From Maricaulaceae bacterium (GTDB taxonomy: Bacteria > Pseudomonadota > Alphaproteobacteria > Caulobacterales > Maricaulaceae), in assembly GCA_026126205.1 (NCBI GenBank), contig JAHCJP010000007.1, positions 86,436 through 150,435 on the forward strand: 64,000 nt of DNA, read 5' to 3'. Below, piece by piece: positions 35,649 through 44,138 of the stretch. The position numbers and the translations under genes were made by a program. A model generated the notes under the pieces. That model saw only the letters and a program-made list of their open reading frames with translations, did no database searches and had not been told where the DNA came from. Each line of letters starts with the position of its first letter. The stretch's first letter is position 1.

Positions 35649-36269
35649 ATGACGCAGGAACTGGTTAATACCGGCGTGCAGGTGGCGGTTGCGCTGGCCG
35701 TCGCCCTGGTGTTCTGGCTGATCTTCGGCCGCAAGAAGGCGAACTTCTTCCGCTATACGGGTTTCATCGCCCCTTCGGGCGGCGCGATGCTGAAGGCGCT
35801 GGTCGCGGCGCTGATCTTCAGCGCCCTGACCATCGGCCTGTTCATTCTGCCGGCCCTGCAGGGCGTGGCGGCGGGGCCGGACACCGTCGCCGGGCGCGTG
35901 CGTGAAATGGGGCTTGGCGGCGAGACGCTGGCCATCATCCTGATCATCGCCTTCATCAAGACCTCGGGGTCTGAGGAGATCCTGTTCCGCGGCGTGATCG
36001 CCAAGCGGCTGATCGGTTGGCTGGGCTTCATCCCCGGCAACACGATCCACGCCCTGATCTTCGGGGCGGTCCATCTGGTGATTTTCGCCGCGCCCGGCGG
36101 CCCGGCCTTCGACCCCCTGCTGGCCGCGGCGGTGGTCGGCGTCGGTTTTACCGGCGGCTGGGTGATGGCCTGGCTGAACGAGCGCGCCGGCGGCGGGTCG
36201 ATCGCGCCCGGCTGGCTGATGCACGGCCTCAGCAACGCCATCGCCTATCCGGCGCTGGCCTTTCTCTAG
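35649..36269 (+). CDS. CPBP family intramembrane metalloprotease
   Basis: 206 residues with six membrane spans. The three signatures of the CPBP (Abi/CAAX-like) family are present: EEILFRGVIAKRL (EExxxR), ALIFGAVHLVIF (FxxxH) and MHGLSNAIAY (HxxxN). The Glu and His residues bind the catalytic zinc within the membrane. Substrates in bacteria are mostly unknown. The start codon ATG at 35649 is followed by a Thr/Gln-rich short leader. It ends 34 bases before the peptide-binding lipoprotein gene. Confidence 0.88.
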   Translation: MTQELVNTGVQVAVALAVALVFWLIFGRKKANFFRYTGFIAPSGGAMLKALVAALIFSALTIGLFILPALQGVAAGPDTVAGRVREMGLGGETLAIILIIAFIKTSGSEEILFRGVIAKRLIGWLGFIPGNTIHALIFGAVHLVIFAAPGGPAFDPLLAAAVVGVGFTGGWVMAWLNERAGGGSIAPGWLMHGLSNAIAYPALAFL

Positions 36270-36302
36270 ACGCTGCGCCGCGCAGCGCCCATGCTGCGCG
36301 GC

Positions 36303-37892
36303 ATGAACCGCCTCGCCCTCGCCCTTTGCGCGCTCGCCCTGCTGGCCGCCTGCGGCGCGCCGCCGGACGATGACGGCCGCGTCCTGCACCGCGGCAATCT
36401 TGTGGAGCCGTCCACCCTCGACCCCCACCGGGCGCGAATCGCCAATGAACAGGCCGTCGTCTATGACCTGTTCACCGGCCTGCTGACGCCGGGGCCGGAC
36501 GGGCGCCCGGTTCCCGGCCTCGCCGAACGCTGGGAGGTCAGCGAAGACGGCCTTGTCTGGACCTTTCACCTGCGCGAGGCGGTCTGGTCGGACGGCATTG
36601 CGATCACGGCGCAGGATGCGCTGGCCGGCCTGCGCCGCAGTCTTGATCCCGAAACCCTGAACCCGTTTCCAACCCTGCTGTTCCCGATCCTGAACGCCGA
36701 GGCGGTCAGCGAGGGCCGCGCCGCGCCGGACGCGCTGGGCGCCGCGGCGCCGGATGCGCGCACGCTGGTGCTGACCCTTTCCCATCCCGCCCCGTGGCTG
36801 GAAGACGTGATGATGGACAGCGCCGCCATGCCGGTTCCCCGCCACGCCATCGCCACCCATGGCGCGGCCTGGCTGCGGCCGGAGAACCTGGTGGTCAGCG
36901 GCCCATACCGCCTCGCCGCCTGGCGCTCGCACGAACATATCCGCCTGGTGCGGAACGAGGCCTTTTACGATGCGGACGCGGTGTGTCTGGACACGGTCTA
37001 TTACTACCCCACCGCCGACACGGCGGCGGCGGAGCGGCGGGTGCGCAATGGCGAGCTGCACCTGAACGCCGAATACCTCGCCGCCAACGAGGCCTTTCTG
37101 CGCCGCGAAGCGCCGGAACTGATGCGCACCGCGCCGGGCTATGTGCTGCGCATGCTGACGCTGAACACCGGACGGCCGCCCTTCAATGACGCGCGCGCGC
37201 GCCGGGCGCTGGCCATGGCCGTGGATCAGGATTTCATCGCCGCCGAGCTGCTGCGCGGGGCGGACGCGCCGGCGCACCAGTTCACGCCGTCGCATGTCGA
37301 TGGCCGCGGCGGCGAGGCGCGCCTGCGCTGGGCGGATGACCCCATGGAGGACAGGCGCACGGCGGCCCGCGCGCTGCTGGAAGAGGCGGGCCATGGCGCG
37401 GACAATCCCTTGCGGATCACGCTGGCCTATCAGCCCGCCGCCGCCTGGCCGCGCATCGCCCCGGTGATCCAGGCCGACTGGGCCGCCATCGCCCCCTGGG
37501 TGTCGGTGAAGCTGGAGACCGCCGACACGCCGATCCATTACGCGCGCATGCAGGCAGGCGATTTCGACGCCGCCACCGACGGCTGGATTCCCTATTTCAT
37601 CGACCCCTACGGCTATCTGATGGTCTCTGAATCCGCCGCCGGGGAATATAATTATTCGCGCTGGTTCAATGAGGAATACGACGCCCTGCTGGCGCGCAGC
37701 CACGGCGAGATGGACGCGCAGGCCCGCGCCGCCCTGCTGGCCGCGGCCGAACAGATGCTGCTCGACAGCGCCCATTACATCCCGGTGTTCTTCGAGAACC
37801 GCCGCGCACTGGTCAGCCCGCGCGTGCAGGGCTGGATCGCCCATGGCCGCGTCGCCAACCCCAGCCGCTGGCTGTGCCTGTCCGATGACTGA
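36303..37892 (+). CDS. Peptide ABC transporter substrate-binding lipoprotein (OppA-like)
   Basis: 529 residues. MNRLALALCALALLAAC is a lipoprotein signal with lipobox LAAC. The SBP_bac_5 fold is clear: LVEPSTLDPHRARIANEQAV, DLFTGLLTPGPDGRPVPGLAE, WTFHLREAVWSDG and a C-terminal YFIDPYGYLMV stretch. It should bind peptides in the periplasm for an ABC importer, but no permease or ATPase genes lie nearby, so it may feed a distant system. The start at 36303 is preferred over an ATG four codons upstream because it opens the signal peptide. Confidence 0.88.
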   Translation: MNRLALALCALALLAACGAPPDDDGRVLHRGNLVEPSTLDPHRARIANEQAVVYDLFTGLLTPGPDGRPVPGLAERWEVSEDGLVWTFHLREAVWSDGIAITAQDALAGLRRSLDPETLNPFPTLLFPILNAEAVSEGRAAPDALGAAAPDARTLVLTLSHPAPWLEDVMMDSAAMPVPRHAIATHGAAWLRPENLVVSGPYRLAAWRSHEHIRLVRNEAFYDADAVCLDTVYYYPTADTAAAERRVRNGELHLNAEYLAANEAFLRREAPELMRTAPGYVLRMLTLNTGRPPFNDARARRALAMAVDQDFIAAELLRGADAPAHQFTPSHVDGRGGEARLRWADDPMEDRRTAARALLEEAGHGADNPLRITLAYQPAAAWPRIAPVIQADWAAIAPWVSVKLETADTPIHYARMQAGDFDAATDGWIPYFIDPYGYLMVSESAAGEYNYSRWFNEEYDALLARSHGEMDAQARAALLAAAEQMLLDSAHYIPVFFENRRALVSPRVQGWIAHGRVANPSRWLCLSDD

Positions 37893-37895
37893 GCG

Positions 37896-38522
37896 TCAGG
37901 CCGGGCGGGCCTCGCCCAGATAGTCATAGCCGGCGAATTTCGGCGTTTTCGGCATATAGCCGGCCTCCAGCCAGGTGATGGCGAAGCCGCCGCCCTCGAT
38001 CAGCCTGTCCATCGGCCGGGCGAGATGACAGCCGCCGGCGATGCGCTTCCAGACCGGCTCCAGCCGTTTTTGCCATTTCGCCACGCCCTCGTCGGGCGCA
38101 AGGCCATGTTCGCAGAACAGCAGGCGTCCCTCCGGCTTCAGCACGCGGCGGATCTCGGCCAGCGCCGGGCCGGGGTCGGGAATGCTGCACAGGGTGAAGG
38201 TCAGCACCGCGGTGTCGACGCTGTCATCGGCCAGCGGCAGGGCCTCTGCGCCCGCGTCCACCAGCTCGACCGCAACCGGGGCCGCCTGAATCGCTTTCGC
38301 CGCCTTGCGGCGCATGCCGGCCGACGGCTCGGCGCCGATCACGCGCGTCACCTTCGCCGGGTCATAGAATTGCAGGTTCGGTCCGGCGCCGGTCCCAACG
38401 TCCAGCACCACGCCCGACGCGCCGGGAACCAGTTTCGCGCGCTGTTTCATCACCGGACCGGCGCAACAGGCGCAGCCGATCAGGTGCGGCAGGATGTGGC
38501 GTTCGTAGAAGGAGGCGGACAC
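37896..38522 (-). CDS. Class I SAM-dependent methyltransferase
   Basis: 208 residues from a GTG at 38522 (VSASFYERHILPHLIGC). Methyltransf_11 fold: VVLDVGTGAGPNLQFYD is the SAM-binding motif I, IGAEPSAGMRRKA motif II, EALPLADDSVDTAVLTF motif III, and RRVLKPEGRLLFCEHG the acidic post-motif. It resembles UbiE-like and phospholipid N-methyltransferase-like enzymes, but the substrate is unknown. A CACC pair (GCACCAGP) near residue 20 is unusual. It is convergent with the OppA-like gene, and 11 bases downstream of the 119-residue gene on the same strand. Confidence 0.85.
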   Translation of the reverse strand: MSASFYERHILPHLIGCACCAGPVMKQRAKLVPGASGVVLDVGTGAGPNLQFYDPAKVTRVIGAEPSAGMRRKAAKAIQAAPVAVELVDAGAEALPLADDSVDTAVLTFTLCSIPDPGPALAEIRRVLKPEGRLLFCEHGLAPDEGVAKWQKRLEPVWKRIAGGCHLARPMDRLIEGGGFAITWLEAGYMPKTPKFAGYDYLGEARPA

Positions 38523-38532
38523 CGGCGCCGGA

Positions 38533-38892
38533 TCAGCGGCGCCGGCGGCGGGGGGCGTCCGCCGCGCCCGGCGTCTCGCCGGCGACGGCCTTGGCGATCC
38601 CGGCGGCGTCCTCGGCCCCGCGGCGGACATGGGAGAGGTCTCCCGCCTCGCCCCAGGCCGGGCGCAGGGAATCGGAGGCCAGGATCACCGGCCCGTAATC
38701 GCCCATCTCCTTCAGGGCGGCGCGGTTGATCAGCCTTTGCGCCGCCGCGTCGCGGTCCAGCAGCGCCTGGTCCATGCCGGCCAGCCGGGCCTGCATTTCG
38801 CGCTGCACCTCTGCCGAGCGGGTCTTGGCGTCGCCGGCCGGCGCCGCGGCGGGCGGAACCGGGGATGTCTTCCTGCTGCGTTTTCCGAACAT
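38533..38892 (-). CDS. Hypothetical 119-residue protein
   Basis: 119 residues starting MFGKRSRKTSPVPPAAAP. The centre is helical (MQARLAGMDQALLDRDAAAQ, then LKEMGDYGPVILASDSLRPAW), and the end is Arg-rich (DAPRRRRR). There is no membrane span or signal. I recognise no family. The start at 38892 removes an N-terminal extension lying over the next gene. It follows the proteasome-like gene by 27 bases and precedes the methyltransferase by 11, so the three minus-strand genes may be one transcript. Confidence 0.55.
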   Translation of the reverse strand: MFGKRSRKTSPVPPAAAPAGDAKTRSAEVQREMQARLAGMDQALLDRDAAAQRLINRAALKEMGDYGPVILASDSLRPAWGEAGDLSHVRRGAEDAAGIAKAVAGETPGAADAPRRRRR

Positions 38893-38918
38893 GCGCGCCT
38901 CCTCGCCGCTGCGGGTGG

Positions 38919-40142
38919 TCAATCGTCATTATAGGGCGCCCCGGCGCCCGGCGGGAGCCCCGCTCCGGACGGCGACTTGCGCTTGATCCAGCGAAAGCCC
39001 TCGCGCTTGGTGATCGCGGCCACGTCCACCGGGCCGCCGACGCCTTCCGGCCCCAGCGACATGCGCATCTTCACGCTGGTCAGATGAACCAGCGACTCGG
39101 CCAGCCAGCCCATCTCCTCCGGCGGCATGCCCTGCAGGGTGGCGGCGAAGGGGCCGAGATGCATGTCGTGAATGTATTCGCGCAGATACTCCAGGAACAC
39201 GCGGATGAACTGGTCGGAGATCTCGCGGTTCTCCTCGGCCAGCGCGGCGCGTTTCTCGCCGTCCTGCACCAGCGCCTCGATCACCCGTTCGCCGTTGACG
39301 CGGATCAGATCCCGGAACACCGCCAGCGAATAATCGAGAAACGCCGGATCGACGCCATGGACCAGCGAGATCATCACATTGCGTACCGCGAAGGGCAGCA
39401 CGTCGGCGGGATGGTCGGCGGAGATGCGGCTCTGGGTGCGCACCGACAGCGTCATCCGCCCGGCGACCATGCCGTCGGTCTCCTGATTGATCAGAGCGGG
39501 GAAGGTCTCCTTCGCCCCGAAACCGGCGATGACGACGCCGGAGCGCGCCACGGTCTCGATATCGGCGATGGCCAGCCGGTGCAGCAGCCGGCCCAGCTGT
39601 TCGCGCATCGGCGCGTCCAGCTTGCCGCCCAGCGTCTCGCGCAGCAGCGCCTCCATCCGCGCCGTGACGGCGGCGTAGCGGCGCTCGAACTCGGCCTCGC
39701 TCAGGTCGGCCAGCGCCGGGTGAACGCGGCGCGTCTCCACCTCGGCGATCAGCGGCTCCAGCGTGCCGTTGATCAGCGCGCTGGCCTCGATGGCGCGGCG
39801 GAAATGCGCCGCCTTGGTGTAGACGGCCAGCTCCATGTCCTTCTGGGAATAGTCATGGAAACCGGCGGTGAAATCGAAGAAATCCGCCCCCCAGGCGGCG
39901 ATGCTGTCATGGCCGCGGGCGCCGCGCGCCTCGCGGTATTCCTTGATGATCACCTCCCACGGCACGCGCATGAATTCGGCGTTGCCATAGATCATCACGC
40001 CAACGGCATGAGTGTTGGACAGCGCGAACAGCTTGTCGACACCGTCATAGCTTTTCACGCCGAAGCCGGATCCGGCGGTCGCCTTGGAATCGGCGGCCAG
40101 GGCCACGGCCTGTTTGTTCAGAAGCGCGACTTCCGCGGTCAT
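38919..40142 (-). CDS. Proteasome/HslV-like Ntn hydrolase, uncharacterised
   Basis: 407 residues. After the initiator Met the protein reads TAEVALLNKQAVALAADSKAT, which matches the start of proteasome beta and HslV proteins: Thr1 as nucleophile, Asp17, and a Lys at about position 36 (DKLFALSN), near the Lys33 of HslV. VMIYGNAEFM is another strand of the same fold. The rest is a helical extension of about 250 residues not found in HslV. I recall uncharacterised bacterial proteins of this type. The ATG at 40142 is chosen over an earlier one because only it exposes a Thr after Met removal. Substrate and assembly are unknown. Confidence 0.6.
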   Translation of the reverse strand: MTAEVALLNKQAVALAADSKATAGSGFGVKSYDGVDKLFALSNTHAVGVMIYGNAEFMRVPWEVIIKEYREARGARGHDSIAAWGADFFDFTAGFHDYSQKDMELAVYTKAAHFRRAIEASALINGTLEPLIAEVETRRVHPALADLSEAEFERRYAAVTARMEALLRETLGGKLDAPMREQLGRLLHRLAIADIETVARSGVVIAGFGAKETFPALINQETDGMVAGRMTLSVRTQSRISADHPADVLPFAVRNVMISLVHGVDPAFLDYSLAVFRDLIRVNGERVIEALVQDGEKRAALAEENREISDQFIRVFLEYLREYIHDMHLGPFAATLQGMPPEEMGWLAESLVHLTSVKMRMSLGPEGVGGPVDVAAITKREGFRWIKRKSPSGAGLPPGAGAPYNDD

Positions 40143-40292
40143 CGTCCCCGTCCGTCCTCCCGCGTTAACCAATAACGGCTTGCGCGCCGGGACGGGAGTC
40201 CGCTCGCGCATACGGGGAAGCGCAGCGCCGCATGGACAGGGCGCGCGATTTTTGGTCTATCGGCGCCAGGGAAAGCTCTAGGGGCGAGGCCC

Positions 40293-41258
40293 ATGCTGCG
40301 CGACGAGATCATCACCGTTTTCGGCGGGTCCGGCTTTATCGGCCGCTATCTGGTGCGAGCGCTGTGCAAGGCCGGCTGGCGGGTGCGCGTCGCCACGCGG
40401 CGGCCGCATCTGGCCATCGACCTGAAGGTCGCGGGCGTGGTCGGACAGGTGCAGCTTGTGCAGGCCAATCTGCGCAACCCGGCTTCCGTCGCCCGCGCCG
40501 TCGAAGGCGCCCATGGCGTGATCAACCTGGTCGGCGTGCTTTACGAGAGCGGCCGCCAGAGCTTCACCCGCCTGCACGCGCAGGGCGCGGAGACGGTGGC
40601 CAGGGCGGCGAAGGCCGCGGGCGCAAAACGGCTGATCCATGTCTCGGCCATCGGCGCCGACGCGGACAGCCCGTCGCGCTACGCCCGCACCAAGGCGGCG
40701 GGCGAGGCGGCGGCGAAAAAGGCGTTTCCGGGCGCGACCATCCTTCGCCCCTCGGTGGTGTTCGGAACCGAGGACCAGTTCTTCAACCGCTTTGCAAACA
40801 TGGCGCGCTATGCGCCGGCCCTGCCGCTGATCGGCGGCGGGATGACGCGCTTTCAGCCGGTGTTCGCGGGCGACGTGGCGGCGGCCGCCGTCAATGCGCT
40901 TGAGATTCCGGAAAGCGCCGGCAAGACCTATGAGCTGGGTGGCCCGAAAGTCTATACGTTCAAAGAGCTTATGACCTTCATGCTGGAGGTGGTGAACCGC
41001 CGGCGCCTGCTGGTTCCGGTTCCCTTCCCGCTGGCCACGGTTATCGGCGTGAAGGGCGAGATGTTCGGCGCGCTGCCCTTCGCGCAGCCCTTCCTGACCC
41101 GCGACCAGGTTGAACAGCTGAAAGCCGACAATGTCGCAGCGCCGAAGGCCCCGGGGCTGAACGATCTCGGGGTCACGCCGCGCACGGTGGAGGCGGTGGT
41201 TCCGGGCTATCTGGCGCGCTTCCGCCGCTATGGCCAGTTCCACGTCCGCGAGGCGTGA
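40293..41258 (+). CDS. NAD-dependent epimerase, NDUFA9-like (complex I associated)
   Basis: 321 residues, extended SDR fold. The Rossmann motif VFGGSGFIGRYLV is at the N-terminus; HVSAIGADADSPSRYARTKA carries the atypical catalytic region (Ser, Tyr, Lys), and FQPVFAGDVAAAAVNAL follows. Alphaproteobacterial proteins of this type are the closest bacterial relatives of the mitochondrial complex I subunit NDUFA9. They are not known to be needed for catalysis. It faces uppP convergently across 140 bases, a pairing seen in other alphaproteobacteria. Confidence 0.9.
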   Translation: MLRDEIITVFGGSGFIGRYLVRALCKAGWRVRVATRRPHLAIDLKVAGVVGQVQLVQANLRNPASVARAVEGAHGVINLVGVLYESGRQSFTRLHAQGAETVARAAKAAGAKRLIHVSAIGADADSPSRYARTKAAGEAAAKKAFPGATILRPSVVFGTEDQFFNRFANMARYAPALPLIGGGMTRFQPVFAGDVAAAAVNALEIPESAGKTYELGGPKVYTFKELMTFMLEVVNRRRLLVPVPFPLATVIGVKGEMFGALPFAQPFLTRDQVEQLKADNVAAPKAPGLNDLGVTPRTVEAVVPGYLARFRRYGQFHVREA

Positions 41259-41400
41259 GGGGCGGAGTTATCCCCGCCGCTATCCCCGTAAAAAGCCGCT
41301 TCCGGCGCCATCTCCGGCGCTGACTTCATGCAGCGTTCGCGCACAGTTCAAGCGCAACTTTGCGCCGGCTTCGCGGTGGGTTTTTGGGGTCACCCGTTGA

Positions 41401-42210
41401 TCACCCGTTGATCATCAGAAGCGTCACAATGACGCCGCCGAGGATCAGGCGATAGACCACGAACGGGCCAAAGCCGATCTTCTCCACCAGCTTCATCATC
41501 AGGTGGATGACGGCGATGCAGGAGGCGAAAGACAGCGCCGCCACGATCAGCCCGTCGCCAAGGCCGGCGCCGGGGTCGGCGCCGCGCGCCAGCTCCAGCA
41601 CCGCCACGGCGGCGAAGGCCAGCAGAACCGGGATCGACGAGATCATGGCGAAGCGGGCGGCGCTCTTGCGGTCGGCGCCCAGCGCGCGGGCCATGGTCAT
41701 CATCAGGCCGGAGCGGCTGGCCCCCGGAATCATCGACACCATCTGCGCCAGGCCGATGAACACGGCGTCGCGGATGCTCAGGGTCTCGACCGTCTTGACG
41801 CGCGGGGCGTAACGGTCGGCCAGCCACAGCGGAATGGCGAACACGATGGTGGCCGCGGCGATCACCGCCGGGTTGCGGATGACATCGGCGAGGCCGGACA
41901 GATACAACACCCCGCCGGCGACCATCACCGGCGGCGTGGCGATCAGCACCAGCAGGGCCAGGCGCCCGCCCGGCGTCATCTTGCCGGACAGCCAGCCGAA
42001 CACGCCGGTGATCACGCTCCAGATCTCGCGGCGGAAATAGACGAACACCGCGGCCAGAGAGCCGAGATGCGCCATCACGTCGACCAGCGCGCTCTGCGGC
42101 TCGAAGCCGAACACCCAGGGCGCCAGAACCAGGTGGCCGCTGCTGCTGACGGGCAGGAACTCGGTGATCCCCTGCACCAGCGCCAGAACGATCAGATGGA
42201 TCAGCAGCAT
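41401..42210 (-). CDS. uppP: Undecaprenyl-diphosphate phosphatase UppP
   Basis: 269 residues with about eight helices. It recycles the peptidoglycan lipid carrier at the periplasmic face of the inner membrane. The two active-site motifs are visible: GITEFLPVSSSGHLVLAPW and MIPGASRSGLMMTMA. Its 3' end shows an 11-base tandem duplication spanning the stop (TCACCCGTTGA twice), harmless because the stop falls in the first unit read. The gene is convergent with the NDUFA9-like gene. Confidence 0.95.
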   Translation of the reverse strand: MLLIHLIVLALVQGITEFLPVSSSGHLVLAPWVFGFEPQSALVDVMAHLGSLAAVFVYFRREIWSVITGVFGWLSGKMTPGGRLALLVLIATPPVMVAGGVLYLSGLADVIRNPAVIAAATIVFAIPLWLADRYAPRVKTVETLSIRDAVFIGLAQMVSMIPGASRSGLMMTMARALGADRKSAARFAMISSIPVLLAFAAVAVLELARGADPGAGLGDGLIVAALSFASCIAVIHLMMKLVEKIGFGPFVVYRLILGGVIVTLLMING

Positions 42211-42289
42211 GCCCAGCGGCCCCTATCGCTTCGCGGGGCAGCCTCGACCCCGAAGGTAAAGGAATGCTTGGCGGGGGAGGAGGGCTGGA

Positions 42290-42418
42290 CCCCTCGCCCT
42301 TCGTGGCCCGGCCTGATGGCCGGGACTCCTCAGGGTGAGGGTGTTTGTTGATTCAATCCCCACCCCCTCATCCTGAGGTGCGAGCCGCCACAGGCGGCGA
42401 GCCACGAAGGACGAGGGG
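42290..42418. repeat. Pair of inverted REP-like units (BIME-like)
   Basis: Two related units of about 52-54 bases lie head to head: 42290-42341 and the reverse complement at 42365-42418. Both have the outer parts CCCCTCG(C/T)CCTTCGTGG and CTCAGG(G/A)TGAGGG, and each has its own internal GC hairpin (GGCCCGGC/GCCGGGAC in the left, CGAGCCGCC/GGCGGCGAG in the right). A 23-base spacer separates them. They sit between uppP and the CDF gene. This composite layout resembles enterobacterial BIMEs, but sequence and origin differ. Confidence 0.6.
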
Positions 42419-42480
42419 CGGGCGCCCCCAGCGCCCATAAGCGATTGACCCCGGCGCCCGGCGCGGCCTTAAGTGCGTGC

Positions 42481-43455
42481 ATGCCGCATGACGTTCACAC
42501 CCACGCCGCCGGGGGGCCGGGCAAGCTGGCCCCGCAGGACGCCCGCGCCATAACCGGACGCGCCACCATCGCCTCGGTCAGCGTGGCGCTGGTCCTTGTC
42601 GTGGCGAAGCTGGCGGCCTGGCTGGCTTCGGGTTCGGTGGCGATTCTGGCCAGCCTCGCCGATTCGGCGCTGGACCTGGCCGCCTCGCTGACCACCTTCT
42701 TCGCCGTGCGCTACGCCGCCTCGCCGGCCGACCGCGAACACCGCTTCGGCCACGGCAAGGCCGAGGCGCTGGCCAGCCTGGCGCAGGCGGTGCTGGTGTT
42801 CGCCTCGGCGCTTTACCTGATCTATGAATCGGTGCGCCGCTTCATCGAGCCGCAGCCAATCCAGAACGAGGGCTGGGCGCTGGCGGTGATGCTTCTGTCC
42901 ATCGCGCTGACCGCGGCGCTGATCTGGTATCAGAGCCGGGCGGTCAGCAAGACCGGCTCTGTCGCCATTGTCGGCGATCGCGCGCACTACACGGTCGATC
43001 TGGCCACCAACATGGTGGTCGTGGCCGGCGTGGTGCTGGCCGGTTTCATCGGCGTGACGCGGGCCGACCCGGTGATCGGCGCCATCGTCGCCCTGTGGCT
43101 GGTGTGGACGGCCAAACAGGTGGCCGGCGGCGCGCTGAACCAGCTTCTGGACCGCGAATTGCCGGACGCCGAACGGGCGCGGATTCTGAAACTCGCCGCC
43201 GCTGACCCGCGCATTCTGGGCGTTCACATGCTGCGCACCCGCGCGGCGGGGCCGCTGATCCACATCCAGTTCCATGTCGACCTGAAGCCGGACCTGACGC
43301 TGGACGCGGCGCACAAAATCCTCGTCGATTGTGAGAAACGCATTCTCGACGCCTATCCCGCCGCCGACATCCTGATCCACCCCGACCCGGAAGGGCGGGC
43401 CGAGCCGCACGGGTCGGACTTTTTCCGCCAGGAAAGCGGCCAGCCGGAGACGTGA
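42481..43455 (+). CDS. Cation diffusion facilitator family transporter
   Basis: 324 residues, FieF-type. Six helices carry the metal-site residues: SLADSALDLAAS (D-x-x-x-D) in helix 2, RFGHGKAEALASL in the loop and GDRAHYTVDLATN (H-x-x-x-D) in helix 5. The cytosolic C-terminal domain (residues about 210-290) binds metal through His residues in HIQFHVDLKPD. It exports Zn2+, Fe2+ or similar ions by proton antiport. The ATG at 42481 starts MPHDVHTHA, a His-rich N-terminus. Its stop overlaps the start region of fzlA, so the two are coupled. Confidence 0.92.
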   Translation: MPHDVHTHAAGGPGKLAPQDARAITGRATIASVSVALVLVVAKLAAWLASGSVAILASLADSALDLAASLTTFFAVRYAASPADREHRFGHGKAEALASLAQAVLVFASALYLIYESVRRFIEPQPIQNEGWALAVMLLSIALTAALIWYQSRAVSKTGSVAIVGDRAHYTVDLATNMVVVAGVVLAGFIGVTRADPVIGAIVALWLVWTAKQVAGGALNQLLDRELPDAERARILKLAAADPRILGVHMLRTRAAGPLIHIQFHVDLKPDLTLDAAHKILVDCEKRILDAYPAADILIHPDPEGRAEPHGSDFFRQESGQPET

Positions 43456-44138
43456 TGGCGATGCGGGCGCTTCACCACTGGCCGCTGGATCCGTTTTCGC
43501 GGCAGGCGCGGCTGGCGCTGGCCGAGAAGAAGCTGGACCATGAACTGCGGCTGGAGAAGCCGTGGGCGGAGGGCGGCGAGCTGCGCGCGCTCAACGCCTC
43601 CGGTGCGACGCCGGTGCTGGTCGACGACGCGGCGGGCGAACGGCGGGTGATCTGCGAAAGCCGCGCCATCCTGGAATATCTGGAGGAGGCCTATCCAGAT
43701 GCGCCGCTTCTGCCCCCCGGCGCGGCGGAGCGGGCCGAGGCCCGCCGCCTGCTGACCTGGTTCGACCGCAAGTTCGATTCCGAGGTCAACGCTTACATCC
43801 TGCATGAAAAGCTGGAGAAGCGGGCGCAGAATCTCGGCCCGCCGGACCCCGCGGCCCTGCGCGCCGGGCGCGAGCATCTGCGCTGGCACATGGATTACCT
43901 CTCATGGCTGCTGGAATCGCGCGAGGGGCTGGCCGGGCCGCGCTACACCCTCGCCGATGTCGCCGCCGCGGCGCATCTTTCCTGCATCGACTATTTCGGC
44001 GATGCGCCGTGGGACGAGTTCGAACCGCTGAAAGCCTGGTATCAGCGCGTCAAATGCCGCCCGGCCTTCCGGCCGCTGCTGGCCGACCGCCTGCCCGGCT
44101 TCGACCCCGCAGGGCATTATGGGGACCTCGACTTCTGA
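43455..44138 (+). CDS. fzlA: FzlA-like glutathione S-transferase-fold division protein
   Basis: 227 residues with an N-terminal thioredoxin-like GST domain (LHHWPLDPFSRQARLALAEK, then ESRAILEYLEEAYPDA) and a helical C-terminal domain. The last residues LPGFDPAGHYGDLDF match the conserved tail of FzlA, the FtsZ-binding division factor of Caulobacter, where a DLDF-type end is important. True GST catalysis is not expected. The start is one of GTG 43452 or ATG 43455, overlapping the CDF stop. The 3' end overlaps queG by 20 bases; fzlA-queG is a familiar alphaproteobacterial pair. Confidence 0.85.
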   Translation: MAMRALHHWPLDPFSRQARLALAEKKLDHELRLEKPWAEGGELRALNASGATPVLVDDAAGERRVICESRAILEYLEEAYPDAPLLPPGAAERAEARRLLTWFDRKFDSEVNAYILHEKLEKRAQNLGPPDPAALRAGREHLRWHMDYLSWLLESREGLAGPRYTLADVAAAAHLSCIDYFGDAPWDEFEPLKAWYQRVKCRPAFRPLLADRLPGFDPAGHYGDLDF

